Origin: Eutypa lata
Taxonomy: Eukaryota; Ascomycota; Sordariomycetes; Xylariales; Diatrypaceae
Direction of reading: 5' to 3'
DNA: 64,000 bases
Assembly: GCA_022661535.1 (NCBI GenBank)
Contig: JAKULF010000018.1
Coordinates: 62,001-126,000, forward strand
The notes under the pieces: generated by a model
Seen by the model: the letters and a program-made list of their open reading frames with translations, nothing else
The model's database searches: none
What the model was told of the DNA's origin: nothing
Translations under genes and position numbers: made by a program
Shown: positions 47,258 through 61,000 of the stretch, in pieces
How the letters are laid out: each line of letters opens with the position of its first letter
Position numbering within the stretch: the stretch's first letter is position 1

Positions 47258-48872
47258 GGGCAGAGAGAGGGAAAGGGCCAAAAAAAGACCAGAAAGGGCC
47301 GCCTAGCCTAGTCAACAACTAGCAGCTCACAGGCTGAGACTTCACTAATTGGGTTCGACCTCGGTATCAATTGTCGCAGCCGTTTGTGTGTGCCTCGAGT
47401 GTTCGGGGTCGTAGTTCCGGGGCATTGCAAGAAAGTTCGCAGCAGCTTAAAGGAAACTCGGGGTAATGTTGAGTAGAAGGGGGAAGAGCGCGGTCTATCC
47501 TTTTTCACTTGGGTAACAGTGAAATCAATTTTGTGGGCCACTAAGAATAGAACCTTTTTTTCTTTTTGGCTTCTCAAGTACTTCATATGAAAGTTCCTTC
47601 GGTCGCTTTTCTTTTTTCTTCTTTCTCACGAGACTTTGTCTTGTTACCACCTAAGCTTAGTGTAGGAGAACTCTACTCTTTACAGCCTAGAGATTGGGAC
47701 AAATTGAAGTTTGGCGCCGGGTTGAAATCTCACTTGACCTGGAGTGGAATTGTCTTGACTTGGGTAGGATCTGGGGCCGGGCCTTACTCCGACATCCGAC
47801 AGGCATTAATTGAACCAAAAAATTCGGGGTTGCAGATCTGGGGTTTATCCCTCGACACTTCCACGGATAGGACCAATAGAACATCTCAAAAGACACATTA
47901 CCCAGACCAAGAGCCTCTACTTCCTGGGTCGGTTCTAATTCTTTACCTAGGTAACATCTCTCCAATTCAACCGATATTTGAATATCGAGCCGGATTATGA
48001 TATTATGTGATACCTCCTAACCATTCTGATCGGATGGACAAATGAGATGATCGCGTGAGTGCGGGGAAATCACCTACTATAGCCCTGGTAGTGCGGAGAA
48101 AGAGGGTAATAATACGGAGTAGAAGACCCCAGAACCCCGTAAACTAAGAATATCCCTTCTAGACCTCGTATACTTAACCTTGGTAACCAGAGGCATGCAA
48201 TACAGTCCTATACATACATGTCTATAGTATATAAATAATTCATAACTGCCCAGTCAGAATCTTTTTTAAATCTTCGGACCGTAACATCGATTGGAACCTA
48301 CCTACATCCACACAGCTATATCGGAATGAATGTCCCGCTTAAAGGATGTAGAGAAGACCTTAACCTTTCAGTGCTTAATATAATATTCAATACTTCAACG
48401 CTGAAGCATAAATCCTGTTATCACATGCGTACAACCCAGGATATGTAGAAGCTTGAGTTTGTTATTGATTTTATTCGATTTAATACAACAAATACAACCA
48501 GCTCATGACCTATCTAGACTACATGAAAAGATACTTACGTAGCAAGTACCTAATGCTACTTTACCCAGAGCCGTAGTCTTAGCGATATACACCCATACCT
48601 TGATTTCTGATGGATACCTCGGTAGATGCCGTGCCAAACCCAATCCCGATTGCTAGGCAGGTAGCAACGCATGAATAACCTCTCCAAAAGCCTGTCTCCA
48701 GTTTGCATAAAGCCCGGTATGCTATAGTTAAGCCTCTGGGCTTGGTTATTCATGAATCAAGGTTTGTGTGCAATGATGACATTAGCCTTCTTTCTTTGAA
48801 TTGGCCTGGCCTGTTCAGCAACACCCTAGACGTATTATCTTATTTGTCCGTCCATTCGTCCATATACATTTC
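47258..48872. other. Intergenic, promoter of the Zn2Cys6 gene
   Basis: Contains the probable promoter of the transcription factor and the 3' flank of the dehydratase gene. A 144-codon plus-strand frame (47566-48000) overlaps the promoter but has no family features. Confidence 0.4.
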
Positions 48873-50216
48873 TTATTTAGCAGCAGCGTCCTCTGTTGTT
48901 GTTGTTGGGTCGGCGGGTGTCAGGCCGTTGACGGGAGGTGGGGTGAGCAGGTAGGTAGAGGGGATCAGCTTCGCCTTGGCGACCGGATTCAGCGTGAGGC
49001 CGAAACCGGGCTTGTCGAGGTCGGCGGTGGTCAGGAAGCCCTTGGTCGGGATGGGCTCGTCGAGGAAGAGGTCGCCGAACACGGGGAGCACGCTCTTGCC
49101 GTCGGGCGAGTTGGCCAAGTACTCCTGGAAGGGCGTGTTGGGCTGCGAGATGACGAAGTGGTAGCTGTAGGGCCCGCTCGCGTGCGGCACCACGGGGATG
49201 TCGTACGCTGCGGCTAGTGCTGACACCTTGAGCAGCTCCGTCAGCCCACCCAGCCACATTACGTCGGGTTGGATGATGTCGAGGTTGCGGCCCTCGACCA
49301 GCTTGCGGAAGCCGTACCGGGAGTACTCGTGCTCGCCCGTGGTGAACTTGAGCGTCGGGTGAGCGCGCTTGATCTGCTCGAATCCGTCTGTGTCATCCGG
49401 AGACAAGCATTCCTCCCACCAGTTGATATCGAGATCCTTGGTCTTCTCGGCGATCTCGATAGTGTAAGACACGTTTAAGCTCATGTAGCAGTCGACCATG
49501 ATAGGGAAGTCAGGACCGACGGCTTCGCGGTGCTTGCGGAGAAACGCTATGTTTTTCCTCAAGCCCTCGTGGCCGTCCGCCGGGCAATACGGCAGTGGAA
49601 CCTTGGCGCCCCAGAAGCCCATCTCCTTGGCGGCCGTGGGCTCAGGGCCGGTGCAGTAGAAGTTCAGCCGCTCCCGGGCCGCACCGCCAATCAACCTGTA
49701 TACCGGCTCGTTGCGTAGCTTGCCTAGTAGATCCCACAGCGCCAGGTCTATGACGGATATAACGGCAACTGGCAGACCTTTCCGGCCGTAGAACATGGAT
49801 GCCCGGTACATTTGCTCGAACAGCAGGTTGGTATTTCTAGGGTCGGCGCCAATCAGGAACCGCTCGAAGTGCTGGTGGACTAGCCAGCAGCCCGGCGGTC
49901 CGCCGAAGCCCGTTGCGAAACCCACGGTACCATCGGTAGCCTCAATCTCTACCAAGAAGGACCCGAGGACGTTGATGCCCCAACTTGTTCGTGACTTCTT
50001 GTACTGATCCCAAATCGAACACGGCGTGGAGATATCGGTATCGATCAACCTATAAATCCAGCGATATTAGCTTTTGCACTAACCCCCTCACGCGGGAATC
50101 TTGAAGACTAACCAATGGCCGCCCTTGACGTTGTGGTAGTCGCCACCCGAGCCAACACCACCGATCACAAAGGACCGGATGGCTTTAATAGTAGGGAACT
50201 CTCTGACCGCAGACAT
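48873..50216 (-). CDS. LRA3: L-rhamnonate dehydratase (enolase superfamily), 426 aa
   Basis: Two exons, 50216-50113 and 50049-48873, with a 63 bp intron. The enzyme dehydrates L-rhamnonate to 2-keto-3-deoxy-L-rhamnonate, step 3 of the non-phosphorylative fungal L-rhamnose route. The N-terminus has the family signature 'GGVGSGGDYHNVKGGHW' (19-35), followed by 'IDTDISTPCSIWDQYKKSRTSW' features. The enolase barrel metal ligands are Asp in 'IMVDCYMSLN', Glu in 'WWEECLSPDD' and Glu in 'TTGEHEYSRYG'. The catalytic His is in 'VPHASGPYSYH'. The length is normal. It is divergent from the SDR gene at 51618, which fits step 1. Regulation is likely by L-rhamnose induction and carbon catabolite repression, as inferred from the pathway. 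Confidence 0.93.
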
Positions 50217-51617
50217 CGTGCTCTCTGTATTCGAAACCTATGAAACAGTGGGGGGTATATATGAATTTTCTAACGTTGTATCGAGAAAGAGGGATACTCT
50301 CGCGATGGTCTAGAAAGCTAGAATATAAATACTCAGATTGTCTACAAGCTCGGCTCACAGGAACTTTTAAGTGAACGACATCCTAGGCCCCCTTGTGTGA
50401 CGGTAGAGCTCGGGATTGCGAAGTGGATCGTATGGGACTCTAAGCATCGCCTCAAAGAGAGGAATGGCATTCAATTGTAGAGGAAACTCAAGTGAATCGG
50501 GACCAGATCTACCGACTAGAGCTAACTTAAACTGATACCGAATAGCCGCTGCTTGTTCCACCCCACATTGATGCGAGAGAACCCCTTCTTTAGACATGGC
50601 ATCACGAGATCATGTGAAGCTTCCGCGTGTGTAATAGGTGCATATAATCACTATCCGAATTAGGGTTTTATAGGCTATCCCAGTACGACCCTATAACACC
50701 CTATAGCAAACGTTTATACTTGGTGTCTCCAATACCTGTTCAGATTATAGCAATACAGCCACAACGGTCATGACACTGAAACATTTCTGACCATTGTGAT
50801 AGGACTAACGCCATTGCCATTATTCATAGAGCGATCTCGGCATACTCGTTCCACACGATGCATTCGTAATCGATTGATTTATTTTACTACGCAGTATTCT
50901 TCTAACTGTCATTTCAATCTTCACATGGAGTAAATTTCACTCTAACCAGGGCTTTCGGATGAATGAGTTTCGCTACGCATTATACCGAGGCGCGGGGCAA
51001 TGACGGAACCCACTTACTTAAACCCTCCAAGGAGCGCGTTTCTGGAGTCGCATCTCCCAATTCACGATCGTGGAGGGGGCGAACTGTGGGGTTACCACGC
51101 TATACTATGCGCTATACTATACGATACTAACGCGTAGCTACTCCGTACCTACGTACATGCGAGGAGATTGGGTTTCAGGGGACGGGGAAGCTTCATTGTA
51201 GAAGATAGGAGATGATAAGAAATATCGGTTCATTATTATGCCTTTCTATGTAAACGAATGAGATGAAGTGAGAACACTCAATTGACCCAATTGAGGTAAC
51301 TGTAATACGTACGCACAGAAAGATCACGGAGTTCCGTTGTTTCAATCATCGGCTTATACATCCATCCGATCGTGACATTGTCTTTCCTTCCTAGCAGGTC
51401 TCAGTTTAGGGACACATACATAGTTACTTGGTTACATACATACTTATGTACCACCAAGCTACCTACTTACCCCTCCATCTTCAACCCGACGTACCCCTCA
51501 ACACCAAACCAAGCATCCCACCTCCACCCAAAAACATCGTGAAGAAGATCCTGCGGGGGCCAACAAACGAAGACGTCCACTTCCTTCGACACGGCCACGA
51601 CCATATCTAAGCAAACC
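50217..51617. promoter_or_regulatory. Shared divergent promoter of the rhamnose genes
   Basis: This 1.4 kb lies between the starts of the dehydratase (minus) and SDR (plus) genes. Two matches to the CreA/Cre1 carbon-repression core SYGGRG (gcgggg at 50992-50997, gtgggg at 51086-51091) fit a sugar-catabolic locus, but such hexamers are common by chance. No gene is seen inside; a frame at 51428-51610 is unconvincing. Confidence 0.45.
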
Positions 51618-52433
51618 ATGCCAATCAAGAACCTCCTCCAGGGCAAAACAGCCATCATAACCGGAGGCAGCACGGGGATCGGACGAGCCATCGCACTAGA
51701 GTACATACGGCAGGGGTGTAACGTCGTGATCAACCACCTAGACCTACCACGCGACCAATCACACTTCGACTCGCTCCTCTCCGAAGCAGCGGCTCTCAAG
51801 AGCGCCGACCCGTCCTCAGCCGGCACCCTAGACCACCTAGTAGGCGACGTAACGGACCCAGCAACGGGGACGCGGCTCGTGCAGCACGCGCTCCGCAAGT
51901 TCGCGTCCAGCCGGCTCGACATCTGCGTCAGCAACGCGGGGATATGCCAGTTCGCGGAGTTCCTGACGCTGACGCCGGAGCTGCTCAGCCAGACGGTGCG
52001 CACGAACCTCGACGGCTCGTTCTACACGGTGCAGGCCGCGGCGCGGCAGATGGCTTCCCAGAGCCCGCCGGGGGGCTCGATCATCGGGATCTCGAGCATC
52101 TCGGCGCTGGTGGGCGGGGGCCTGCAGACCCACTACACGCCGACGAAGGCCGGGGTCTTGTCGCTGATGCAGAGCACGGCTGTCGCGCTCGGGAAGCACA
52201 GGATCCGCTGCAATGCGCTGCTGCCGGGCACGATCAAGACGCAGCTGAACGAGGAGGATCTGGCGAATGACGAGAAGAGGGCGTACACGGAGGGCCGCAT
52301 ACCGCTGGGGCGCACAGGCGTGCCGAGTGATATGGCGGGGCCGGCTGTCTTTCTTGCCTGTGAGGAGTTGAGCGGGTATGTCACGGGTGCACAGTTGCTT
52401 GTCGATGGTGGGTTGTTTGTTAATCTGCAGTGA
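51618..52433 (+). CDS. LRA1: Short-chain dehydrogenase, probable L-rhamnose 1-dehydrogenase, 271 aa
   Basis: A single exon. It is a classical SDR with cofactor loop TGGSTGIG (15-22), SNAG (105-108), and the catalytic Ser150, Tyr163 and Lys167 in the S-x12-Y-x3-K spacing. The glycine of the nucleotide motif, the 'VGDVTD' strand and the C-terminal 'GYVTGAQLLVDGGLFV' are all intact. The reaction would be oxidation of L-rhamnose to L-rhamnono-1,4-lactone with NAD(P)+. The assignment to rhamnose rests partly on resemblance to the fungal enzyme ('NVVINHLDLP', 'YTEGRIPLGRTG') and strongly on its divergent neighbour, L-rhamnonate dehydratase. A 3-oxoacyl-ACP-reductase-like or other sugar dehydrogenase role is the alternative. 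Confidence 0.82.
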   Translation: MPIKNLLQGKTAIITGGSTGIGRAIALEYIRQGCNVVINHLDLPRDQSHFDSLLSEAAALKSADPSSAGTLDHLVGDVTDPATGTRLVQHALRKFASSRLDICVSNAGICQFAEFLTLTPELLSQTVRTNLDGSFYTVQAAARQMASQSPPGGSIIGISSISALVGGGLQTHYTPTKAGVLSLMQSTAVALGKHRIRCNALLPGTIKTQLNEEDLANDEKRAYTEGRIPLGRTGVPSDMAGPAVFLACEELSGYVTGAQLLVDGGLFVNLQ

Positions 52434-53589
52434 GCGAGCGAGCTAGCTAGCCAGTCATCCATGGGAGTGATGATTGAGCTTAGCGAGGTAGGAAGTGAAA
52501 ATAGAGAAAAGGCCGGTAGAAGGTGTATACCTAGGGGCTACCTCTAGTATGTTGAGATTATATATCACCAGCATGGAGTGTTTTGGTTGGTTCGGACGAT
52601 GATGGAACCAAATGAAAACCAAAAAAAGCGAGTTGGGGATGCGATCTAGTAGTGGGTGCATGATGGGCTGCTGTTCATGCACAATAATGGAATGATCGAT
52701 CCATCGTGATAAACCATCGACAAGCGAATATCATCGAATCTGGAGGCAGTGCGATATGGTCATGTACATAAATATGTCAAAAATATCGCAGATACCTAAA
52801 GGCTCTGGCACTGTAATCGATGAATAGCATTCACAAGCTAGGTTACCCGAGCACACTGGGTGTATATGATAATACTTATCCTCAACTACAGCAGACGAAA
52901 TAATAGATCCCTACGTTGGTTGTGCCGCATCTGGATTTATTTATACCTTTGGCTTAGCACGAGAAACAACACAAAGATCACAAGGTAGATTCAACACAGA
53001 TCTAATAGATATTTTTTTCTTTACATTCGCTAATATCCCACCTCAAGGTGAGGAGGGTATTAGCATTATGCTACCTATATTATCTATGAAACGCCATCCT
53101 AGTTAATCCAATGTAGTTCCCTAGAACACCATTTGACGATGTTGTCAAATTTCCAAGTACGATAAATATTAAGAGATAAAAAACACAGTTGAGAAACCCC
53201 GGCACTCCATCTTTTCGTGCCCTCGTTCATCTCATCAACATTCAAAATCCGGACAAGTGAACCCTAATAAACCAAAACAAGTAGGGTGTCCACCGCCAGG
53301 GAGAGGAAAGAAGCAGATGATGTCGTAATATAATAATTGAAGGGAAAGAATGCGCCTCCATCTATAGCATGTTCGATCGTGGTTGTGGTCTATTATGTCT
53401 ATAGTGGCATTGCCGTGGTATCATAAATATATATAGGTTAATGACGAAATAGAAGTGTTAAAATGAAGAATGAACGCGCTAATTGATCGTATGCATCGTA
53501 GTAGGTAAGGAGCAGTGGTGGTGGTAGTAGTAAGTAATGATGGGGTGATAATATTTGGTATGCTGTTGGTATCGCTCTTGATCATTTGT
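52434..53589. other. Convergent 3' flanks, gene-free
   Basis: AT-rich intergenic sequence between the SDR gene and the HAD gene, which end toward each other. No gene recognised. Repeats of ggtggt/tagtag near 53515-53530 belong to the HAD 3' flank. Confidence 0.42.
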
Positions 53590-55024
53590 TTAAGCAGCGA
53601 GTTCAAGGGGTGCCTCGTTATCGTTGAGCGATAGCTTGGGCATGTGAACAAGCTTAGGCTTATCCTCTTGCCGCTGCAGCTTCGAAGCGCGCCTCTCCTC
53701 TCGCTTGCGCATCTCACGATCGATGCCGTGGTTGACAGCGTCGAGGACATTCTCGACGGTGACGCGGGGCTTGTAGGCGGGCTCGGTGCCGTCCTGGTAA
53801 ACACCGGTCTTAACAAGAACGCTGTACCAGTCGTTCTCGGCTTTCTCGTTGAACTGGTTGGTACCACGGATGTCGCTCTCTGGTGTGTCGCCGACAAAAT
53901 AGACGGTCTCAGGGGCGGCATTGAGCTTGTGCTCGTTCTTGCGCCAGCGTTTCAGCAGGCGGGTCGCGAACTCGAATGTCCCGATCTGCGGCTTGCCGAA
54001 CGCGTGCGTCTCGAGCGTCTTGCCCTTGGTCACCTCCTTGAAGGTGTACTCGACGATGCCGCGGAGCGCGCCCATGCCAAGTCGCACATTGTCGTGCGCC
54101 GCCGACCATACGACGTCGTTGTGCGAGAAGTAGATCGGTGGGCCCTCCTCGAAGGTCTCCGATAGGGAGCCGACGCGGCCGCCCTTGGACATGGCCAGGT
54201 CGATGATGATCTGCAGGTCACCGGCCCAGTCGCGGGAGTCGGCAAAGACAAAGATGGCCTCAATGGTAACGTCGCTGAAGTCCCGCTCCTTGGAGTTACG
54301 GTGCTCCTCTTCCGTCAGCTTGCGGAAGGGAGTGGTGGCGGCGTTCGCCTTGATGATGTCGCCGGGAGTGACGACGTCCTTGAAGCCGTAGCTCTCGGCG
54401 ACTTGGCGGCATTTCTCGCCCTCGCCACCGACAACAAGAACAGTGGTGTACTTAGAAGCCATCTCGGACATGGGAGTGTGTCCGCAGATGAACTGGGCTG
54501 GAGAGATTTCGGTCTGAAGCTGAGCGGAGAGATCGCTACATCGCTCTGCCTCGCTCTTACCACCGCCGTTGGTCAAGAAAATGTACGGACTAAAAAGGGG
54601 TCAGCATCGATACATTCGGAGAAGTCTTGGATGAGAAATCAGGAGTGACTTACATCTTAATTCCGTATTTGTTCTCGCCATTGAGGGCCTTCATAGCCTC
54701 AATGGCCTCGGGAATGGCACGACCACCTCGGACGAGGACTCCGTCGATATCGAAAGCGAAGGCAAAGCCATCCGCAACAACATCTTCATTGCTATCGATA
54801 GGGGGGCTGATAGGAGATGTAGCCTCCGACCCAGGGGTCGAAGGGGAAGCACTACCCGTAGGACTTAATGACGGGGCAGTCTCTGATGGGGTTGGGCTCT
54901 CGACAGGGCTTCCATTCAAGAGCTTTCTGTCTAGGTCGGTTCGAGCGTTTGTGAATTCATCGGCAAAGCTACCCTTTGCACGGTGGAAAGCGGGTCGAGT
55001 GGGTTGTTCCAGATGGCCAGACAT
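53590..55024 (-). CDS. HAD-superfamily subclass IIA hydrolase, CECR5/HDHD5 type, 456 aa
   Basis: Two exons, 55024-54654 and 54589-53590, with a 64 bp intron. The HAD nucleophile motif is 'FAFDIDGVLVRGG' (Asp92-x-Asp94), motif II is in 'YIFLTNGGGKSEAE', and the C-terminal acidic motif is 'VYFVGDTPESDIRGTNQ'. Between them lies the IIA cap domain. The family (TIGR01456; human HDHD5, yeast YKR070W) is mitochondrial or cytosolic and its substrate is poorly defined. The N-terminal 85 residues are Ser/Pro-rich and probably disordered, longer than in yeast. A basic, Lys/Arg/Glu-rich helix lies near the C-terminus. Confidence 0.93.
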
Positions 55025-58000
55025 GATTGTAGGTTGGTCGAATTTAAGACGTCAGAGTTGAGGTATACGGTTGGTGGTAGGTATATGGCGGGTATGAGAG
55101 AAAAAGGTCTGGTGGCCTAGTTGTTGGTTTTGTCACTGGAAGCAAAAAAGTACTGAGGTAAGGATCGAACTCGACACGCAAGGTAAAAGCAAATTAAAAA
55201 TTGTTTGTTGGAATGAGGTTGAGGTTTGTTGGTTGGGTTTGAAGAATTAGGGACTAAAAGACATTCCCCCTGGGGGATTCTGGGGAAGACCTATATATAT
55301 ATACACAAACTCTCATACTCACTTCCAGGTGGATTCTGAGAGACTGGCTGAACTGGTAATTCCATCATTGTTCAGAGTTCATACATACATGTTCAGTGGA
55401 TAGGTACGTAAGTAGTATTGTACATTGTATATACTCAATCGAGGCGATGAGGATGTGTGGATACGGGGTCTGGGGGGTGCATGTTGTGGACCTGGTGGTG
55501 GAGCTCGTTGCATACGTACCAAAAATCAAAAAGACGCATGTGCTAGTCGTTAATGCAGTATAACACAGTCATATCGATATTTTAAAAAGGGTCCCATTCT
55601 ACCATTTAAACGCCGAGAGAAAAGGCACAGAGACGTCACTGTACTTGCTGCGATGCAGAGAGATCGGGAGAGTGGGACGGTATCGAAAACTTTAACTCCC
55701 CTATCTTTACCATATCTACGTGTATGTTTAGGTGTACGTCAGTGTTCCCCATACTCGTACAGACAGGCGCCTCCAGGCCTCTATTCATTCTCTAGAGCTC
55801 TACATTAGTAATTACCTAGGTAGATAGGATACATACATACATACAAGAACCCAACTCTTTCTTATCCGCTAAAGGTGTTGCGTCACACAGGAAAAACTGG
55901 AGGAGAGGAAGTCAGATCTGTGTGACGCGCGATTCCTTAAGCCGGTTACATACATACTAGGTGCGATAAATTTGTACGTACTATACTATACACCCACACA
56001 CCACAGCGGCGGGCACACACCACCACCACCACCACCACCACCACCACCACCACCAGCAACCATCCATGAGGAAAAAATTCAGGGTCCTTCTGTGAACACA
56101 AGGGTTCCTTAACCGCCGATCCGCTTAGCAAGGCCGGGACGAATGAGAGACTTGGTCGTCTTGTACGGTTTCGTAGTTTTCACCTGGAATGGAAAGCCGA
56201 TACAATCTCGGTTTGCCTCGCATCGGGTTTTGTGGAAACCGTTGGCTATTGTCACCATTCAGATCTTGTGTAGTAGATTAACTTACACTAGGTACTAATC
56301 CGGAAAGGATGGACGGAGAGAGAAAGGGACGGATACGGACCAACGGACAGATATCACACCTGACAGTAAAGTACGTAACTTTTTTCAAGTTTTCCCACAC
56401 ACAGATATGTATGCTATTCTTGCTGCTCATCCTTTAGTCTTGCTTATCATATACATAGAGTTATCAGCGGGTCGATCGAATCGATAATGATGAAAAGGTA
56501 TTCTAACTGTCTATATAGTTTACAATCGGGTGACTCGGTTCACATGGTTATGGTGGATTAAAAAGCGGCGAAACGCATAATTCTCCATATGCTTAAGTGG
56601 TTCGATTTTCATAGTACATTCTCCGTACGTGTATATATCCAACGGCTAGAATGCATACAAGCATACGTTTAGGTACAATATATGGAAGAACCTGGAGCGG
56701 CGACGCAGGTATGTAAATCGCCCCAGAAATTCAAGGCGAAAAGAGAGACCCCAGTTGCCCCAGCATATCAATCTGGGGGAGGAGTAGATATTATGGGTAG
56801 AAAGAGGGTATCCAGACGCGACAATCCCCATAGCGTTGCACGGTCTCAAAAAGTGTAATTCAACGCTGCTGGGGTGGCGCGGCTGCGATGACTCGGGCTT
56901 GAAGTGGTCTGTCTGTCTGTCTTACAAAGACAATAAAAAAAGGCTGAGGCTGAATTGGTCGAAATTAGACAGCTCGGGTGATCTGCGCTTCATTGAGGCA
57001 AAAGGAAAACCGCCTCACTTACCAAATCTTCACAAACTTTCACAGCATTGGTGGCTTGGGTGGCTAACTGCATTTGTAGCACGACAGGCCGTTAAATCAT
57101 TGTACAGCGAAAATTTTAGGCATTGATAAATAATTGTTACGTGATCGTACATATCTATTTACATAGAATCGGGACATGTATTGCAATTTGTGGTATGTAT
57201 TAACCCATACATGAGAATAGTGCCCCTCCAGAAGCTTAATAGAGCCCAAGAAAAGCATGTGAGTTGGGGTACATATGTAGGTCATAACAGTTATATTACT
57301 AGAACACCCATAGTAAAAAATATCTGCTCTCTTCCAGTTTATTGCTCAATATCGAAGATATATATTCCGCATAAGGGCACGTCTGGCCATGAGGTATGAC
57401 ATATCACCCCATATGCAGCAGGTAAGCACGTAAGTAATATAAGATATCCTTTCTTCTTATGTGTATCTACGGAACGGAAATGCACCGTTTATTAGACGGC
57501 AAGTAAGGCAGGCAGGCAGTTTTAAGGGTCGACTATTATGTTATTAACCCAAAGTACGAAGTAAGAGATATGTCGGAATAAATATGTGGGGTCAAACCGC
57601 AGACTGTAGCTTTAAATCTATATGTGACGTCACAGTGCCTTGCGAGCAGACTAGATAGAAACCGGTGGGGGGCTATTCATACATAGTAGAGTTTTCTCCT
57701 CGGCCTTTCTCCCCTTAATCCATGTCTAGTATCCTACCCCCTCGCCTCAAGTCAACCTGCCCCTCGATACTTCGGCTATGGCGTGTAATCACTAGTAAAC
57801 TGGTTTACCTCAGATGTATCCCTTCCCCCTCCTTCAGTTACTTACGTTTATCTTTGTCTTAACCCCCTGAAGGTTGAAAGAATCTATGTATGTATGGATG
57901 TATGTATGTAACAATATGTTAGCCAACCTTGGTTCTCCCCTGGAGATCGATACTAATCTAATCTCGTCTATTCGTGCATTTCGTCCTGCCCCTCTCGGTT

Positions 58001-61000
58001 CTGAGGGTGAGCATCTCCACGGTATATAGCCAATAGACATTCATATCAGCCGTGCGTACGAAAACGTTGGTAGCCAACAACTACACTGGGGAAAACAACG
58101 TGGTGTGTTGCCAATGTTTTATCCTGTCTCTGCTATATCAGACAGCATCTTCACATTAAAACCCTCATTTATCACTTCTCGCTTCCTCTCGGCTAGTCGG
58201 TTAGTTCGGGGGAAGTGACATGGATTGGGTTGCAGTAAAGGGTTCATGGTCCGATGCGGATTAAATTAGGGTGGTAAATATCCGAGAACTGTTGGTAGGC
58301 TGTGTGCTTTTCTGTTCAAGTTCGGCAGCGAGGCTGATGGGAGGCCTGCAACAGCAATCTATTGGCGATTCATCCGGCTGAGACCCGAATCCCAGTGCTA
58401 CTGCGAATCTCCTTCTGTCTTGATCCAAACCGGCCGTCAGGCTACCGGGTGACGGAGCGTCAATTTCACCGCAATGTCTCCTCATTCTATGGGCCCGACT
58501 TCATCTATAGCCGGCACAGCCACCGTGATCTACCCGTAAAAATACCTCTCGGTTGTTCCTGTCTTGGTTGCCGTGTTGTATTCTTCAGAGATATGCTCCT
58601 TCTATAGCCATCCTTGTTTATGGCATCTGTCTGACTCATGCCCTAACCAGACATCTCGATGACCGGCTGCTAGAGAAGACGGTTACCGGTGCCGACTCTC
58701 TATTCAGCCAACTGCCGCTTCGGTGATCGCTCATATTCCTCCTATATGCGCAGCTAGGCCGTATATGAGACTAGTAGAGTTATCCATTGTCCAGACTCCA
58801 GCTTCGCATTGTAGTCGTATACTAGTTTAACTAGTCTATGAATACTCCGCCAAATTCTAGTCCCGCTTTGAAGGCGTTATCTTCAAGCGCTCCTCCTCAG
58901 CGTATAGTGACACCCTAGAGGAGGCCCGTTTTGGTCTGTATAGATGCCTCGTTAGTCAAGGGGTTCCCATATTCTTGGCAAACCCCCCTTAACTAGTGAC
59001 CCAAACCTTCGGCGTGTGATAAAGGTACGATGACGAGCTATAAATGTAGGTAGGGTAGCCTGGGAAAGGGGGTGGCAGCTGAGGTCAACGTATTACCGTA
59101 GGAATCATGCATGTGAAAAAAGCGCCGCAGTCACGGCGGCAGATGGCAGAGTGAGAAACGTTTCGCTGCCTGTCTGATGGTCGCAGCCATGACATAGTTA
59201 GTAAACAAAAAAGACAAACTATAGCTGCATGATTACAATTGACAGGCCATGCGTACAGCCGTAGGAGCACACAATACCACCTCATACTGATGAGACGTGC
59301 GGTAGTCGTTCGGGGCTTTGCGGGACGACGGTGGAACCCCCACAGAGCGCTAAATGGCCCTGTGGCTCATCCCCCGCATGCCGATCCTCCCAGATCCGGG
59401 CTGAGGGCCCCCTGAATAATCAGGCCACCCAGCTGGGTTCAATAAAGAAAAAAATTGTAAAATAATAATGCCGCCGGCGTAAGCCAAGGGCGCTCCTTGG
59501 CTGTCTCGATCCTTACATAGGGAGGGGTGTGAGATAGGCGATGATAGATCAGAATGCCACATGGGACGGAGACGGCCAGCCAGTTGGGTATGGGGCGCAT
59601 GCATAGCGCTTCGTAGATCATGCTTCCTGCACGTATTTTACTTGTTGATTTGAACTGATGAACAGTCGGTCAGGAATTTTTCGCCCGCAGAGCCGCCCCT
59701 CCTGTACCGTGATAAACGGAATATGATCGCCAGATCACCATCCGGGATGGATGGAGGTTTCCCCTCCCTTGCCCTCCATTTCCCCCAATTCCCCTTCCCA
59801 TCAAATGCTGCCTACCTACCTATGTACATACACTGCCAGACTGCTACTGTTTTCAGGCGAACCACAAAATCACGGATACAGCGTTTCTCTGGTTTATGTA
59901 GCCTGGAGGATTCCGTATTGTCTGTCCATAGAGGGGCCGTGTAAGGGGCCGTAAGACGCCGAAGTCGACCCAGAGGACAGCATGGGGTTCAATCTTGGCA
60001 CCTATCTACGTGTGTATAGCATCGGGCGGATCCGAATATGTGATTATGTATTCATATCAAGAAGAACTTCTAACTGATATAGAAAATGCTAGACTTGCAT
60101 AGGTATCCAGTGGTAGGTGGGTACGTAGAAATGATACGGATTGCAATTAGTTAAGCCGAAAGTAGTTGATTGCCTTAAGTAGGGGGGTAAGAAATTAGAG
60201 GTTGAGGCAGTTTCCTGCGACTGTCATTAAATAACTGTATATTAACGTCTGTGTATCTTTCTGCTAATATCATAATTCCTCTACGGAGATGTAAGCCTCA
60301 AGAATAGCGAGATGGCGCGAATGCGAGTTCAAGCGGCAAATTAAGAGCTTAGTAAGAGAGAGTAACTGATAACGACCTAGCACTACGTGCCACTTACATT
60401 AGGTAAGTATGTGTGTTGTGTAACGCTACAATACGTGATATACAGAGTTCTGCCCTCCATACAGAAGTCGACAAGTCGTAGGCGGCACACCATCACTAGA
60501 GATCTACTTACCTGCCTTGAACTGCCGTAAATATCTCTTTACATGGAAGAAAACTTAACGAATATCAAGGCCAGGAAGCTCATCACTTCCCGTAGAGAAA
60601 AGTGGCAAATGACAATCATATCTAACATCCGAAACGGGGACGCAAATGTATTGTGTATCGTAGCTACCTAGTTGGACGGTCACAAGTAGAAGCAGGCATT
60701 AATAAAAAAAACCCTACCTATGCACACAGCAGCTGAACATTGAACTGAGGAGGGGGGAGTGAACTAGAGGCCTGTCTCATTACCGAAATAGGTAAAGATC
60801 GATCGATTGACGGCGGAGGATGGACGGGGTCGAACAGGTAGGTATGTAAGTTGGCAACGTACGTAGTAGGTCGAAAGGAGGCAAGGTAAAAAAACCAGAT
60901 TCTAGGGCACTGCCCGATCTACAGTCGTAAGAGGGGGGGACGGAAACGGGTAGGAAAGAACAACGGCGGGCGGCGGCTCTGGCCGGGAAAGTTAATAAAC

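Noticed and set aside
47566..48000. 144-codon plus-strand frame upstream of the Zn2Cys6 gene
   Set aside because: No recognisable motif, and it overlaps the expected promoter and 5' leader of the regulator.
59350..59621. Two overlapping minus-strand frames with hydrophobic stretches
   Set aside because: No family signal, no extension through plausible introns, and poly-A-rich interruptions; kept only as a note for checking.
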